IMG/VR virus record: IMGVR_UViG_3300031951_000017
Location: 62,001-126,000 of that record
Direction: 5' to 3' (one strand)
From: a virus
Length of the DNA: 64,000 nt
Below are positions 17,781 through 26,868 of this stretch, piece by piece (the stretch's first letter is position 1; each line of letters begins with the position of its first letter). Both the position numbers and the translations under genes were made by a program. Under the pieces are notes generated by a model that was not told the DNA's origin, did not search any database, and saw only the letters and a program-made list of their open reading frames with translations.

Positions 17781-18434
17781 ATGTATTTAAAACAACCCTA
17801 TAAAATTTTTTATGATACAAAAAAGTATCCTTTCAAAGAAATTGTAAAAGAAATATTAGAAATTAACAATTCTGAATTTGATTTATCCGAACTTCATAAA
17901 ATCGAGAAGTATGATTTATTAGTTCGTGAAAAAGACCAATCAACTAAATGGCATAAAAAGTATTACGAAAAGTTTGAATCTAAATTTAAACCTGTTTATC
18001 TAGAACTAGTCACAGAACTAAAAGAAAGATATGGGTATTCTTCAATAGTATACCAACAAATCCCAACATTTAGAGTTCAATTAGGTGATGGTAATTTAGG
18101 TGTTGGTGAATGGCATAAAGATAAAACATATAATCATGGCAGTGATGAACTTAATTTTTGGATGCCGTTTGTAGACACTAATGACCTAAATTGTGTATGG
18201 TTTGAGTCTGAGGAAGATAAAGGTGATTTTAGACCATATAATGTAAATTATGGGGAAATTTTAGTTTTTGATGGTGCAAACTTAAATCATGGGAATCAAA
18301 AAAACGATAGTGATTTCACTAGAGTTTCAGTTGATTTTAGATTAGTTGACCCAAATAAATTCAAACCAAACCAAGAAGGGTCGATTAATATGAAAACTAA
18401 ATTTGACATCGGCGGATATTTTGAAAAACTATAA
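17781..18434 (+). CDS. 2-oxoglutarate/Fe(II) oxygenase-like protein
   Basis: 217 residues. HxD motif His112-Lys-Asp114 in GEWHKDKTYNHG, distal His170 in NLNHGN and Arg181 in FTRVSVDFRLV form a complete 2OG-Fe(II) facial triad plus co-substrate arginine. The setting (LNFWMPF, then LVFDGANLNHG) resembles PhyH/StrG-type sugar or small-molecule oxygenases rather than the prolyl-hydroxylase-like enzyme at 4883-5512. It sits between dUTPase and a glycosyltransferase, so a sugar or nucleotide substrate is plausible. Confidence 0.72.
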   Translation: MYLKQPYKIFYDTKKYPFKEIVKEILEINNSEFDLSELHKIEKYDLLVREKDQSTKWHKKYYEKFESKFKPVYLELVTELKERYGYSSIVYQQIPTFRVQLGDGNLGVGEWHKDKTYNHGSDELNFWMPFVDTNDLNCVWFESEEDKGDFRPYNVNYGEILVFDGANLNHGNQKNDSDFTRVSVDFRLVDPNKFKPNQEGSINMKTKFDIGGYFEKL

Positions 18435-18436
18435 AT

Positions 18437-19948
18437 ATGATAACAATAATTTACTCAACTCATAAGGATGAGAACTACAATTCCAAGTTTAAATCTCATC
18501 TAATAAAGAGTGTTGGACTAAAAAATGTTCAGATACTAGAATACGTAAACCATAACGAATTTCCTTTATCAATTGTATATAATAAAGGAATTTCTGAAGC
18601 CAAATATGACATTATTGTTTGTTGTCATAATGATATTAAACTTGAAAGTGGTTGGGGTAAAAAACTTCTAAAAGACTTTTCTAAAAATCCTGAATTTGGG
18701 ATTATAGGTAAAGCTGGGTCTTGTTATTTTCCAAGTTCAGGTGTGTACTGGGAAAAAATGAATCAAACGATGGTTGGTCAGGTATATCACGAACCAAAGG
18801 GACAAAAAAAATGGTTAAGTAAGTACTCAAATAAATTTGAATTTTTAATGCCCGTTGTAACAATTGATGGTTTATTTATATCTTTCAATAGGAATAAAAT
18901 TAAACATCTTTTTGATGAAAGTATTCCAGGTTTTCATTTTTACGACCATGCTTTTTGTCTACCTAACTATTTAGATAATGTTAAAATAGGTGTAACAACA
19001 TCTTTTGATATTACCCATGAATCCGTGGGTATGGTAGGTGATGATTTTCATGTAACTAAATTAATATTTTTAAAGAAATACGGAGTTCATTTACCACAAG
19101 ATTTAAAACCAAATGAGTTTGTTTGTGAAAAAACCACACCAAAAAAAATTAAAACAAATGATAAAGTTGCAATAATCATACCGACAAAAGGATTAACTAG
19201 CATGCTATTTCAATGTTTAGACTCTTTTTATGAACATTGTCACTCAGATAATTTTCACATTTTTATTGGTGACACAGGGTCAACACCAAAAGAGTTAGAC
19301 GAAATTGAATCCTACATTAACAATAAAAATAATATAACATTAATTAAATACGATTGGTATCAGTACTCAAAAACAAATAACACGATAGTTAAAGATAACA
19401 TTAGTAATGAGTATACATATCTGTTATTTTGTAATAACGATATAAAGATAATGAACGATGTTATTTACAAAATGTCTGAGGTTTTTAGAACTAATACTAA
19501 AACTGGAACTGTTGGATGTAGATTATATTTTGAGGACAATACGTTACAACATAATTCAATGATTATTTACCACAGAAAGGATATGAACCTGTTCATCCCA
19601 ACGCATGAATTTTTTGGCAGTTACTACCGTAGTACAACTGGAAAAAAGAATTGTTTGGGTAATACTGCGGCTTTGATGATGATTAAAAAGAAAACATTTG
19701 ATTTATTAGGTGGTTTTGATGAGAACTATTTGTATCACTTTGAGGATGTAGATTTGAATCTAAAATGTAAAATGATAGGTTTGACAAATATTTTTGAAGG
19801 TACTGCGGTAGCTTATCATTATGAATCAATGTCTAAGAAAGTTGAGGGTAAGAGGGAGGATTTAGAAAAGAAAGACACATTTTTATTAAATAAAAAAATA
19901 AATGAGAATTTAAAATTATTACAAAATGACATTTTAGTCTTACAATAA
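18437..19948 (+). CDS. Tandem GT2 glycosyltransferase
   Basis: 503 residues with two GT-A-like halves. The N-terminal half (MITIIYSTHKDENYN, then VCCHNDIKLESGWG) has a nucleotide-binding start and a DxK-type metal motif; the C-terminal half (VAIIIPTKG, GDTGSTPKELD, LLFCNNDIKIM, GGFDENYLYHFEDVDLNLK) is a canonical GT2 domain with DxD replaced by NND and the ED catalytic motif. Two domains suggest addition of two sugars or of a disaccharide repeat. Starts 2 nt after the oxygenase gene, so the two are coupled. Confidence 0.82.
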   Translation: MITIIYSTHKDENYNSKFKSHLIKSVGLKNVQILEYVNHNEFPLSIVYNKGISEAKYDIIVCCHNDIKLESGWGKKLLKDFSKNPEFGIIGKAGSCYFPSSGVYWEKMNQTMVGQVYHEPKGQKKWLSKYSNKFEFLMPVVTIDGLFISFNRNKIKHLFDESIPGFHFYDHAFCLPNYLDNVKIGVTTSFDITHESVGMVGDDFHVTKLIFLKKYGVHLPQDLKPNEFVCEKTTPKKIKTNDKVAIIIPTKGLTSMLFQCLDSFYEHCHSDNFHIFIGDTGSTPKELDEIESYINNKNNITLIKYDWYQYSKTNNTIVKDNISNEYTYLLFCNNDIKIMNDVIYKMSEVFRTNTKTGTVGCRLYFEDNTLQHNSMIIYHRKDMNLFIPTHEFFGSYYRSTTGKKNCLGNTAALMMIKKKTFDLLGGFDENYLYHFEDVDLNLKCKMIGLTNIFEGTAVAYHYESMSKKVEGKREDLEKKDTFLLNKKINENLKLLQNDILVLQ

Positions 19949-19993
19949 TAATTTTTTATATACAAAAAATTTAATAAACATATATTTTAAAAT

Positions 19994-20734
19994 ATGAGTA
20001 AAAAAATAGGTACTTTTATTTTTGTACACGACCAAGAAATTGTCCTAGACTTTATTAATTGTGAAAAATTTCAAGTCTTTGAAAATCTTACATTTGTATT
20101 TGTTGGTAATAAAGACACTTCAAAAATTGAAAATATTAGTAATGTTGTGATTTGTAAAAACCTCGTATATAATATTGAGGAATATCCTAAACTTACTTCG
20201 TATACTGGGTGGTATGCCATATGGAAAAATGAATTATATAAAGAATATGACTACTTAAATTTATTTGAGTATGACGTAAATATTTTAGAAAATTTTAATG
20301 AATCTCAGTCAGAAGTATTAGAATCAGGGTTGGTTGGGTATATACCATTATCAATTAATAATTCATCATACATAAGAGTTAAAAAATGGAGTGAGGAAAT
20401 AATCCTCTCAATTAAAGAAAAATACGATACGGATATTTACAAACTTGTAGATAATTTAGATAAAAATTTCAATTGTTCTATAACATCCAACCATACATTT
20501 AGTAAAATTAATTTTGAAAATTATATGTTGTGGGTTGAGCCCCTAGTTGAGGACATAAAAGATTTAGAGATGGCAGGACACCAAATTGAAAGGTCAATAA
20601 GTTTTTTCTATTTAGTTAACAACATCGAATTTAAAATTCTTCCTTATGTTTTAAAACATTTTCAATTCGATAGTCATAAAACACAAGGTATTAGTCAAGA
20701 AAAATTTAACACAAATTACAAAAAATTATTATGA
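19994..20734 (+). CDS. Glycosyltransferase-like protein
   Basis: 246 residues. KIGTFIFVHDQE forms a possible first GT-A strand, LNLFEYDVNILENF a DxD-like position, and GWYAIWKNELYKEYDYL resembles acceptor-side segments of phage glycosyltransferases. Overlaps the next gene by 4 nt. Fold call is tentative and rests on context in a glycosyltransferase operon. Confidence 0.5.
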   Translation: MSKKIGTFIFVHDQEIVLDFINCEKFQVFENLTFVFVGNKDTSKIENISNVVICKNLVYNIEEYPKLTSYTGWYAIWKNELYKEYDYLNLFEYDVNILENFNESQSEVLESGLVGYIPLSINNSSYIRVKKWSEEIILSIKEKYDTDIYKLVDNLDKNFNCSITSNHTFSKINFENYMLWVEPLVEDIKDLEMAGHQIERSISFFYLVNNIEFKILPYVLKHFQFDSHKTQGISQEKFNTNYKKLL

Positions 20735-21423
20735 TTAAATTTGATGATATAAAAGTAATTACGTTTGCAAAAGGTAATTTTTTGAATTCGCAGACTATTC
20801 TTTCGGAACATCTTAATAAATTAGGTATTAGTAATCAAATAAATCTTTCTGATAAAGATTTACCTGAGGATTTTAAACAAAAACACAAACTTTTTTTTAA
20901 CGAAATACGTGGCTATGGTTATTGGATTTGGAAACCATTTATTATTTTAAATGAAATTTTTAAATTATCTAATAATGAGATTTTGGTGTACATAGACTCT
21001 ACTGATTTACCCAAACTACCTTTTTTTGAGTTTTTACAAACACATTTTATAACTGAAGATATTTTACTTACAAATCGTGGTTACAAAAATGGAGAGTGGA
21101 CTAAAAGAGATTGTTTCATTAGTATGAATTGTGATAGTGAAAAATATCATAATGCGATACAATTAGAGGCCGGATTAATGGCGTTTAAAAAAAATGATTT
21201 ATGTATTAATCTCCTATCAGAATGGTTTGAATTTATGCAAAACAAACAAATAGTTGACGATAGTCCAAATACTTTAGGATTTCCAAATCTTACAAATTTT
21301 AAAGAACATAGACATGACCAAAGTATATTAACAAATCTAAGTATTAGTAAAAATATAAAAAACTTCAACATTGGGAGTGAATATGTAAATTTTAATTTTA
21401 ATCAACCAAGAATATATATATGA
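20731..21423 (+). CDS. Glycosyltransferase-like protein (GYWIWKP family)
   Basis: 230 residues. GYGYWIWKPFII (about 66-77) followed by LVYIDSTDLP (DxT) and a long acceptor region with RHDQSILTNLS is the pattern of small GT-A-like proteins found in polysaccharide and phage loci. Its start overlaps the previous gene by 4 nt and its stop overlaps the methyltransferase by 4 nt. Probably adds a sugar to the same acceptor as its neighbours. Moderately sure. Confidence 0.58.
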   Translation: MIKFDDIKVITFAKGNFLNSQTILSEHLNKLGISNQINLSDKDLPEDFKQKHKLFFNEIRGYGYWIWKPFIILNEIFKLSNNEILVYIDSTDLPKLPFFEFLQTHFITEDILLTNRGYKNGEWTKRDCFISMNCDSEKYHNAIQLEAGLMAFKKNDLCINLLSEWFEFMQNKQIVDDSPNTLGFPNLTNFKEHRHDQSILTNLSISKNIKNFNIGSEYVNFNFNQPRIYI

Positions 21424-22067
21424 AAAACTTATTATCAAATATAAACCCTCAGACAATAATCGAGGATGAGTTCATTAAAAATCTACTTAATTTTGAAGAT
21501 GTCTTTAAAGAAATACTAAGTGTATGTAACAATAAATTTAGTTTTGGTACTGGTAGTTACTTGTTTGACGGTACAAAATACGAGTATTGTGATAAAATGT
21601 TTCAAAAACAAGTTCTACTTTATGAAAAAGTCAAAAATATTAATAGTGTATGTGAAATAGGTACTTACATGGGACATTCACTATTAATAATGCTGATATC
21701 TAATCCTAGACTAAGGATTACGTCTATTGACATTGATGATACCTTTAGTTTACCTGCCATTAAATTATTAGAAAAAAAATTTAATACAAATATAAATTTT
21801 ATAAAAGGAAGTAGTTTAGACGTACTCCCCAATCTCCAAGAAAAATTTGACTTATTTCATATTGATGGGACACACAAATTAGATTTTGTAACAAAAGAAT
21901 TTGAAATGTGTAAGAATCTTACTTCATCAGATGAAATTAATGTTATATTTGATGATTATGACACAATATCTGAAATGAAAAATCTTATTCTTAAAAAACA
22001 TACTATTTTAGAACAGGTAGTCCCAAATTGTAATTGGAGAAATTCTTATTTAAAAATAAAATTATAA
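21420..22067 (+). CDS. Class I SAM methyltransferase
   Basis: 215 residues. VCEIGTYMGHSLLIML (motif I), SIDIDDTFSL (motif II) and DLFHIDGTH (motif IV) place it in the Methyltransf_24 type of Rossmann methyltransferases, which often modify sugars or secondary metabolites. Preceded by two glycosyltransferase-like genes with a 4-nt overlap. Methylation of a sugar on the virion glycan is likely from context, but unproven. Confidence 0.78.
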   Translation: MKNLLSNINPQTIIEDEFIKNLLNFEDVFKEILSVCNNKFSFGTGSYLFDGTKYEYCDKMFQKQVLLYEKVKNINSVCEIGTYMGHSLLIMLISNPRLRITSIDIDDTFSLPAIKLLEKKFNTNINFIKGSSLDVLPNLQEKFDLFHIDGTHKLDFVTKEFEMCKNLTSSDEINVIFDDYDTISEMKNLILKKHTILEQVVPNCNWRNSYLKIKL

Positions 22068-22077
22068 AGATAAAATT

Positions 22078-22695
22078 ATGAAAACAGAATTATGTGAAAT
22101 AATGACTAGACATGGTAGTGATAAAGGACATGGGGTGCATAACTACACTATTTTTTATTATGAATTATTTAAAGACATCAAAGATAAAAAAATGAATATT
22201 TTTGAGCTAGGTTTAGGTACAAATAACACAGATATTCCATCTAATATGGGTAGTTCTGGAAAACCTGGAGCTTCTTTGAGGGGGTGGAAAGAATTTTTTA
22301 CAAACTCAATGGTTTATGGGGCGGATGTTGATAAAAGAATATTATTTAATGAGGATAGAATAATTACGTTTTATTGCGACCAAAAAAATCCATTAGAAAT
22401 AAAAAATATGTGGGAAAGTGAGATACTTAATAACTTATCATTTGATATTATTATTGAGGATGGTTTACACGAATTTGATGCTAATTTAATTTTTTTAGAA
22501 AATTCACTTCATAAATTAACAAATGATGGTGTTTATATATGTGAAGATTTAAAACCAAATACAATTGAGTTATTTGAAAAAGAAATACCACTTTTAGAAA
22601 AAAAATACCCTGATTGTAAATTTGAATTGAAAAAATTAGAAAATTCCCTGAATGTATATAACGACAATAATATATTAGTTATTAAAAAATTTTAA
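22078..22695 (+). CDS. SAM methyltransferase-like protein
   Basis: 205 residues. The first motif is FELGLGTNNTDIP (a modified GxGxG), with YGADVDKRIL as the acidic ribose-binding strand and DIIIEDGLHEFDANL as motif IV. This form is seen in sugar O-methyltransferases of cell-surface loci. Second methyltransferase in a row, 10 nt from the first. Substrate unknown. Confidence 0.68.
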   Translation: MKTELCEIMTRHGSDKGHGVHNYTIFYYELFKDIKDKKMNIFELGLGTNNTDIPSNMGSSGKPGASLRGWKEFFTNSMVYGADVDKRILFNEDRIITFYCDQKNPLEIKNMWESEILNNLSFDIIIEDGLHEFDANLIFLENSLHKLTNDGVYICEDLKPNTIELFEKEIPLLEKKYPDCKFELKKLENSLNVYNDNNILVIKKF

Positions 22696-22703
22696 TACAA
22701 AAA

Positions 22704-23441
22704 ATGACAAGAAAAAAAACAACACCTACTAAAGAATCACCACTTATGATATCTGAAAGTACTTCAAAACTCTCTAAGAAAGACCAAATTAGGTCAATTA
22801 TTAAGAGAAGTAAAAATAAATTCCTTACTGATAGTCAAAAGGAATATTATGATAAATTATATAATAACCAAATTACAATTTGTTCAGGTCCTGCAGGTGT
22901 TGGTAAAAGCTACATTGCAATGAAGGCAGCAGTTGACTTAATCCACGACAGTGATAATTCATTTGAAAAGATTATTATTGTTAGACCTGCGGTTGAAGCC
23001 GAGGAGAAGTTAGGTTCATTACCTGGTAACTTGGAAGAAAAATTAGACCCGTATATCTTCCCATCTTATTACTTACTTAACAAAATTATCGGAAAAGAAG
23101 CTAGAGAAAAACTGAAACAAATTGAAGTTATTGAAGTATTTGCTTTAGCGTATATGAGAGGTATGAATATTGACAACTCAATATTGATATTTGAAGAGGC
23201 TCAAAACTCATCTCCAAGTCAAATGAAACTTCTATTGACAAGAATTGGGTTTAATAGTAAATTTTTTATATCTGGAGATATTGAACAAACTGACAGATAT
23301 AAAGATAAAAGACACTCAGGATTATTTGACGCAATTGAAAAATTTAGTGATGTTCCTGACATTGGGGTTCACAAATTTGGAGATGAAGACGTTGTTAGAA
23401 ATCCTTTAATTTCTAAAATATTAAAAAAATACGACACATGA
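22704..23441 (+). CDS. phoH: PhoH-like P-loop ATPase
   Basis: 245 residues. Walker A GPAGVGKSY (62-70), VRPAVEAEEKLGSLPG, Walker B ILIFEEAQN and FISGDIEQTD are the hallmarks of PhoH. PhoH is a nucleotide-binding protein common in T4-like and many other phages, of unclear role (RNA metabolism or phosphate stress). The stop overlaps the next gene by 4 nt. The short N-terminal Lys-rich region is not part of the domain. Confidence 0.9.
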   Translation: MTRKKTTPTKESPLMISESTSKLSKKDQIRSIIKRSKNKFLTDSQKEYYDKLYNNQITICSGPAGVGKSYIAMKAAVDLIHDSDNSFEKIIIVRPAVEAEEKLGSLPGNLEEKLDPYIFPSYYLLNKIIGKEAREKLKQIEVIEVFALAYMRGMNIDNSILIFEEAQNSSPSQMKLLLTRIGFNSKFFISGDIEQTDRYKDKRHSGLFDAIEKFSDVPDIGVHKFGDEDVVRNPLISKILKKYDT

Positions 23442-24091
23442 AGATTGGGTTTAATTTTGTAGGTATAAGTTACGAAAAGGATAAAAGAGATTGGAGGATT
23501 GAAAAAGAGGCTTTTAAAAAACAAGTTATCGATTGTTGGGACAACTCTAATAATAAAATTATTAAATTAACAACTTATAAACAATACTCAACACACAATA
23601 ATAACTTAAATGAGTCGGCTCGTTGGTATAACCCTACAATAGATGAATTGTTAGATTTTTTTAAACCTAAAGACTTATTACTTTTAAATGTTGAAAATTC
23701 TAGTCAAATAAAAACATTTTTACAATCATTACTATTGTGGGAATTTGAGGATGTTGATTTTATTGTTTGTAGTAGATTTGATATTAAGTATAACGTTCCT
23801 GTTAATAATAATGTCGACTTAAATAAAATCAATTTTTTATTTAGAGAAGGTAAGTGGTGGACTGAACGTAGGTATATATGTGACAATTTTTTTATAATAC
23901 CTAAGAAATTTTTAGAGTCATTTACTAAAGCAATGCACTTACATCTCAAAAAAAACTCTTGGGATTGTATAAACATACACCCGATTTATAATTATTTATT
24001 GTTTTTTTTAGATGAAAACAATTTTCATTTCATGTATAATGATATGAATTCTTATAGTCATCATAATCCATATTATACTTTACTAAGATAA
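23438..24091 (+). CDS. Hypothetical protein, possibly glycosyltransferase-related
   Basis: 217 residues. MKIGFNFVGISY is a strand-turn start like those of the neighbouring GT-A-type proteins and VDFIVCSRFDIKYN could hold a DxD-like motif. The end is aromatic and His-rich (NSYSHHNPYY). No clear family. Overlaps PhoH by 4 nt and the degenerate HAD-like gene by 1 nt, so it is part of the same translation unit. Confidence 0.4.
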   Translation: MKIGFNFVGISYEKDKRDWRIEKEAFKKQVIDCWDNSNNKIIKLTTYKQYSTHNNNLNESARWYNPTIDELLDFFKPKDLLLLNVENSSQIKTFLQSLLLWEFEDVDFIVCSRFDIKYNVPVNNNVDLNKINFLFREGKWWTERRYICDNFFIIPKKFLESFTKAMHLHLKKNSWDCINIHPIYNYLLFFLDENNFHFMYNDMNSYSHHNPYYTLLR

Positions 24092-24696
24092 TGAGAATAG
24101 GAATAGAGGTTAATGGTGTACTAAGAGACACCATTTCTAAATTAGAACAAGTTTATCAAAAATACTTTATTGATAAGTGGGAAGGGTTTGATGAAACCCC
24201 TGATTTTGACTATGGTATGAATTTACCAGTAACTAGTTTAAATTTAAAAGAGCATTTTAAATTTAAAGATGATGAGGAATTCTTTTCATTTTTATATGAA
24301 GAAAACTCAATGGAAATATTTGGACACGCGGGTTCAACCGAGACTTTCACATTCAATGACTTTAATAGCATTTATTTAGAATTACGTAACAAAAATGATG
24401 TCGTAATTATATCGGATGAGATTGGGAAGTCGAAACCAGCAACATTATTCTTCTTGTCAAAATTTGGATGTTTAACTGAAGAAGTTAAATTTTATTCAAA
24501 TTCCACAATAAATTCGATGTGGGATAGAATAGACATTTTACTTACTGCAAATCCTGACTTATTATTAAACTATCCTAAAGATAAAAGAGTTATTAAATTC
24601 AATACACCATACAATGAACATATTGAATTTGGCGAATCTATTGACACTTTAAAGGATTTTTTAGATAAACTTAAAATTAAAGAATTAAATGATTAA
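24091..24696 (+). CDS. Degenerate HAD-like protein
   Basis: 201 residues with the layout of a small HAD phosphatase (IGIEVNGVLRDT, then VVIISDE, then KSKPATLFFLSKFG), as in 5'-nucleotidases. The motif I DxD that supplies the nucleophile and acid/base is Glu6-Val-Asn8 here, so both catalytic aspartates are replaced. It is therefore probably not a phosphatase and may have kept only binding. Overlaps the next gene by 8 nt. The HAD assignment depends on pattern, not on a search. Confidence 0.5.
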   Translation: MRIGIEVNGVLRDTISKLEQVYQKYFIDKWEGFDETPDFDYGMNLPVTSLNLKEHFKFKDDEEFFSFLYEENSMEIFGHAGSTETFTFNDFNSIYLELRNKNDVVIISDEIGKSKPATLFFLSKFGCLTEEVKFYSNSTINSMWDRIDILLTANPDLLLNYPKDKRVIKFNTPYNEHIEFGESIDTLKDFLDKLKIKELND

Positions 24697-24952
24697 AATT
24701 TTAAATGAAAATTATTACTTCGACTTAGATGTTTTGGACGCCTGTGTTCAAATGCCTAAAATAGAATCTTATTCCGGTGAAAATCACATCAATATCGTAA
24801 AATACGAAATGATTAAATTAATGGTTGAGGTCGTTATGGATTCGCAGGAGGAAGTCGATGAGAAACTAGGACCTAGGGCTGAAGGGATATCAATACCTTT
24901 TAAATTAGCATTTAACACCCTTTTAAATAAAAAAATAATAAATAAATACTAA
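24689..24952 (+). CDS. Small hypothetical protein
   Basis: 87 residues, acidic, with a central helix (MIKLMVEVVMDSQEEVDEK). Overlaps the previous gene by 8 nt and is followed by a glycosyltransferase after 1 nt. No recognisable family. Confidence 0.5.
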   Translation: MIKILNENYYFDLDVLDACVQMPKIESYSGENHINIVKYEMIKLMVEVVMDSQEEVDEKLGPRAEGISIPFKLAFNTLLNKKIINKY

Positions 24953-24953
24953 A

Positions 24954-26018
24954 ATGGACGAATTACAATTAAAAAAATTAGAAGAATCTATTAAAAATCT
25001 CGAAGAAAAAACATCGAGAATCTATTTGATGGTACAAGATACCAAAGGTAACCCTAAAGCCTCAGTAAGGTACATGTATCAAATGGGTATGGCTCTTAAA
25101 AACGGAGGGTTTAACATCATTATTCTTCATGAAAAAAATGACTATATTGGTGTTGGTGAGTGGTTAGGTGAGGAATATATGTCACTACCTCATAAATCTA
25201 TCGAATCAAAGAACTTGGAGGTTGCACCTGAGGACTTCATCATTATCCCAGAGATTTATGCATTTGTTATGGAACAAGTCGTTAAATTACCTTGTGCTAA
25301 AATAGTTCTATGTCAGGCATACGACCATATGTTAGAGACATTGAAACCTGGTATGAGTTGGCCACAATACGGATTTTACAAGTGTATCACAACTAGTGAG
25401 TTTCAAAAAGAGTATATTAGTAGTGTGATGAGAAATGTTTCATTCGATATAATTGAACCTTACATTTCTAATACTTTCACTAAAAATACAACACCGCCAA
25501 ATCCGATTATTGCAGTTCACACCCGTGACCAAAGAAAGACGATGAACATTATTAAATCTTTTTATTTGAAATTCCCACAATATCGTTGGGTGACGTTTAG
25601 AGATTTAAGAGGCGTTTCTGAACAAACATTTTCAGAATACTTGAGAGAATCATTTCTTTCAGTTTGGGTAGATGAGACAAGTGGTTATGGTACATTCCCA
25701 TTAGAGTCTATGAAATCTAACGTATTGTGCTTAGGGAAAACACCTAATTTAGTACCTACTTGGATGAATGAAAATAATGGTATTTGGATTACTAACGAAA
25801 ACTTGATAATTGACTATATCGCTGATTTGTTACAAAATTGGTTGGAGGATAATATTAGTCCTGAGATTTATGAAAAAATGGACGAGACAATTAACTCACT
25901 ACCAACTGAAGAAAGTTTCAATACACAAGTAATAGCTACATTTAGTGAATACTTTGTTAACCGAATTTCAGGATTTAAGTCACAATTAGATAAAATGAAA
26001 ACACAAGAACAAGAATAA
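24954..26018 (+). CDS. GT-B glycosyltransferase with N-terminal coiled coil
   Basis: 354 residues. A short coiled coil (LKKLEESIKNLEEK, about 5-19) precedes a GT-B-like core: SRIYLMVQDTKGNPKASVRYMYQMG, PEIYAFVMEQ, HTRDQRKTMNIIKSF and the donor-site segment SVWVDETSGYGTFPLESMKSNVLCLGKTPNLVP. It starts 1 nt after the previous stop and is followed 1 nt later by a GT2 gene, so the two form a pair. The coiled coil could mediate oligomerisation or virion attachment. Confidence 0.7.
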   Translation: MDELQLKKLEESIKNLEEKTSRIYLMVQDTKGNPKASVRYMYQMGMALKNGGFNIIILHEKNDYIGVGEWLGEEYMSLPHKSIESKNLEVAPEDFIIIPEIYAFVMEQVVKLPCAKIVLCQAYDHMLETLKPGMSWPQYGFYKCITTSEFQKEYISSVMRNVSFDIIEPYISNTFTKNTTPPNPIIAVHTRDQRKTMNIIKSFYLKFPQYRWVTFRDLRGVSEQTFSEYLRESFLSVWVDETSGYGTFPLESMKSNVLCLGKTPNLVPTWMNENNGIWITNENLIIDYIADLLQNWLEDNISPEIYEKMDETINSLPTEESFNTQVIATFSEYFVNRISGFKSQLDKMKTQEQE

Positions 26019-26019
26019 T

Positions 26020-26868
26020 ATGGAAAACAATGAAGAAGTAAAAATTGATGCCGAATACATTAAGGTTGAGGGTCAAATGGATTTAACGGTAGTATTACCA
26101 ATTAAAACTATATCAGCTAAAAGATTTGATGAATTATTTGATGCTGCGATTAAATCTGTAAGAAATCAATTAGTTTCTTGTAGTGAATTAATTATAGTTC
26201 ATACCGATGAAACACCCCTTGTTGAATTTTTAAAGTCTTATGACTTTTTAAATTTAAATGTACGATTATTGGAATGGGTAAATGAACCTAATTTTGCCGA
26301 ACAAGTTAATTATGGTGTTAATAAAGCGGAAACTAAGTGGATTTCAATTCTAGAATTCGATGATGAATATTCATCCATTTGGTTCAAAAACGCTAAAAAA
26401 TATTCTGAAATTTACACCGATGTGGATATTTTCTTACCAATTGTTGTGGATATTGACGATAAAGGTGTGTTTGCTGGATTTACAAACGAAGCAACATTTG
26501 CAGCAAATTTCTCACAAGAAATTGGAATTTTAACAAATGATACCTTACAACAATATCAAAACTTCCAAAGTTCAGGTATGGTCTTTAAAAAGTCTTTGTT
26601 TGAAAAATTTGGTGGTGTTAAAAGTAACATTAAATTAACATTTATTTATGAAATGTTTTTAAGATATACACATAATTCTGTGAAAATTATGACTATCCCT
26701 AGAATAGGTTACAAACACGCTAATATGAGAGAAGGTTCAATTTTTTGGCAACATAAGTTTGGTACAGAAAAACTTTCAGAAAATGAAGTTAGATTTTGGA
26801 TTCAAACTGCAAAACAAGAGTACTTCTTCACAGAGGAGAGAGCTATAAATTATGAACAGGTTAATTAA
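26020..26868 (+). CDS. GT2 family glycosyltransferase
   Basis: 282 residues. MDLTVVLPIKTIS (first strand), LIIVHTDETP, and ISILEFDDEYSS (DxD equivalent, FDDEY) are a GT2/GT-A signature; LTFIYEMFLRYT and YKHANMREGS fill the acceptor half. Paired with the preceding GT-B gene and overlapping the gp55-like gene by 1 nt. Last member of the sugar block. Donor unknown. Confidence 0.75.
   Translation: MENNEEVKIDAEYIKVEGQMDLTVVLPIKTISAKRFDELFDAAIKSVRNQLVSCSELIIVHTDETPLVEFLKSYDFLNLNVRLLEWVNEPNFAEQVNYGVNKAETKWISILEFDDEYSSIWFKNAKKYSEIYTDVDIFLPIVVDIDDKGVFAGFTNEATFAANFSQEIGILTNDTLQQYQNFQSSGMVFKKSLFEKFGGVKSNIKLTFIYEMFLRYTHNSVKIMTIPRIGYKHANMREGSIFWQHKFGTEKLSENEVRFWIQTAKQEYFFTEERAINYEQVN

Noticed and set aside
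24325-24345. tRNA-like GGTTCAACC arm
   Set aside because: No acceptor or anticodon arms pair around it and it lies inside a coding frame.
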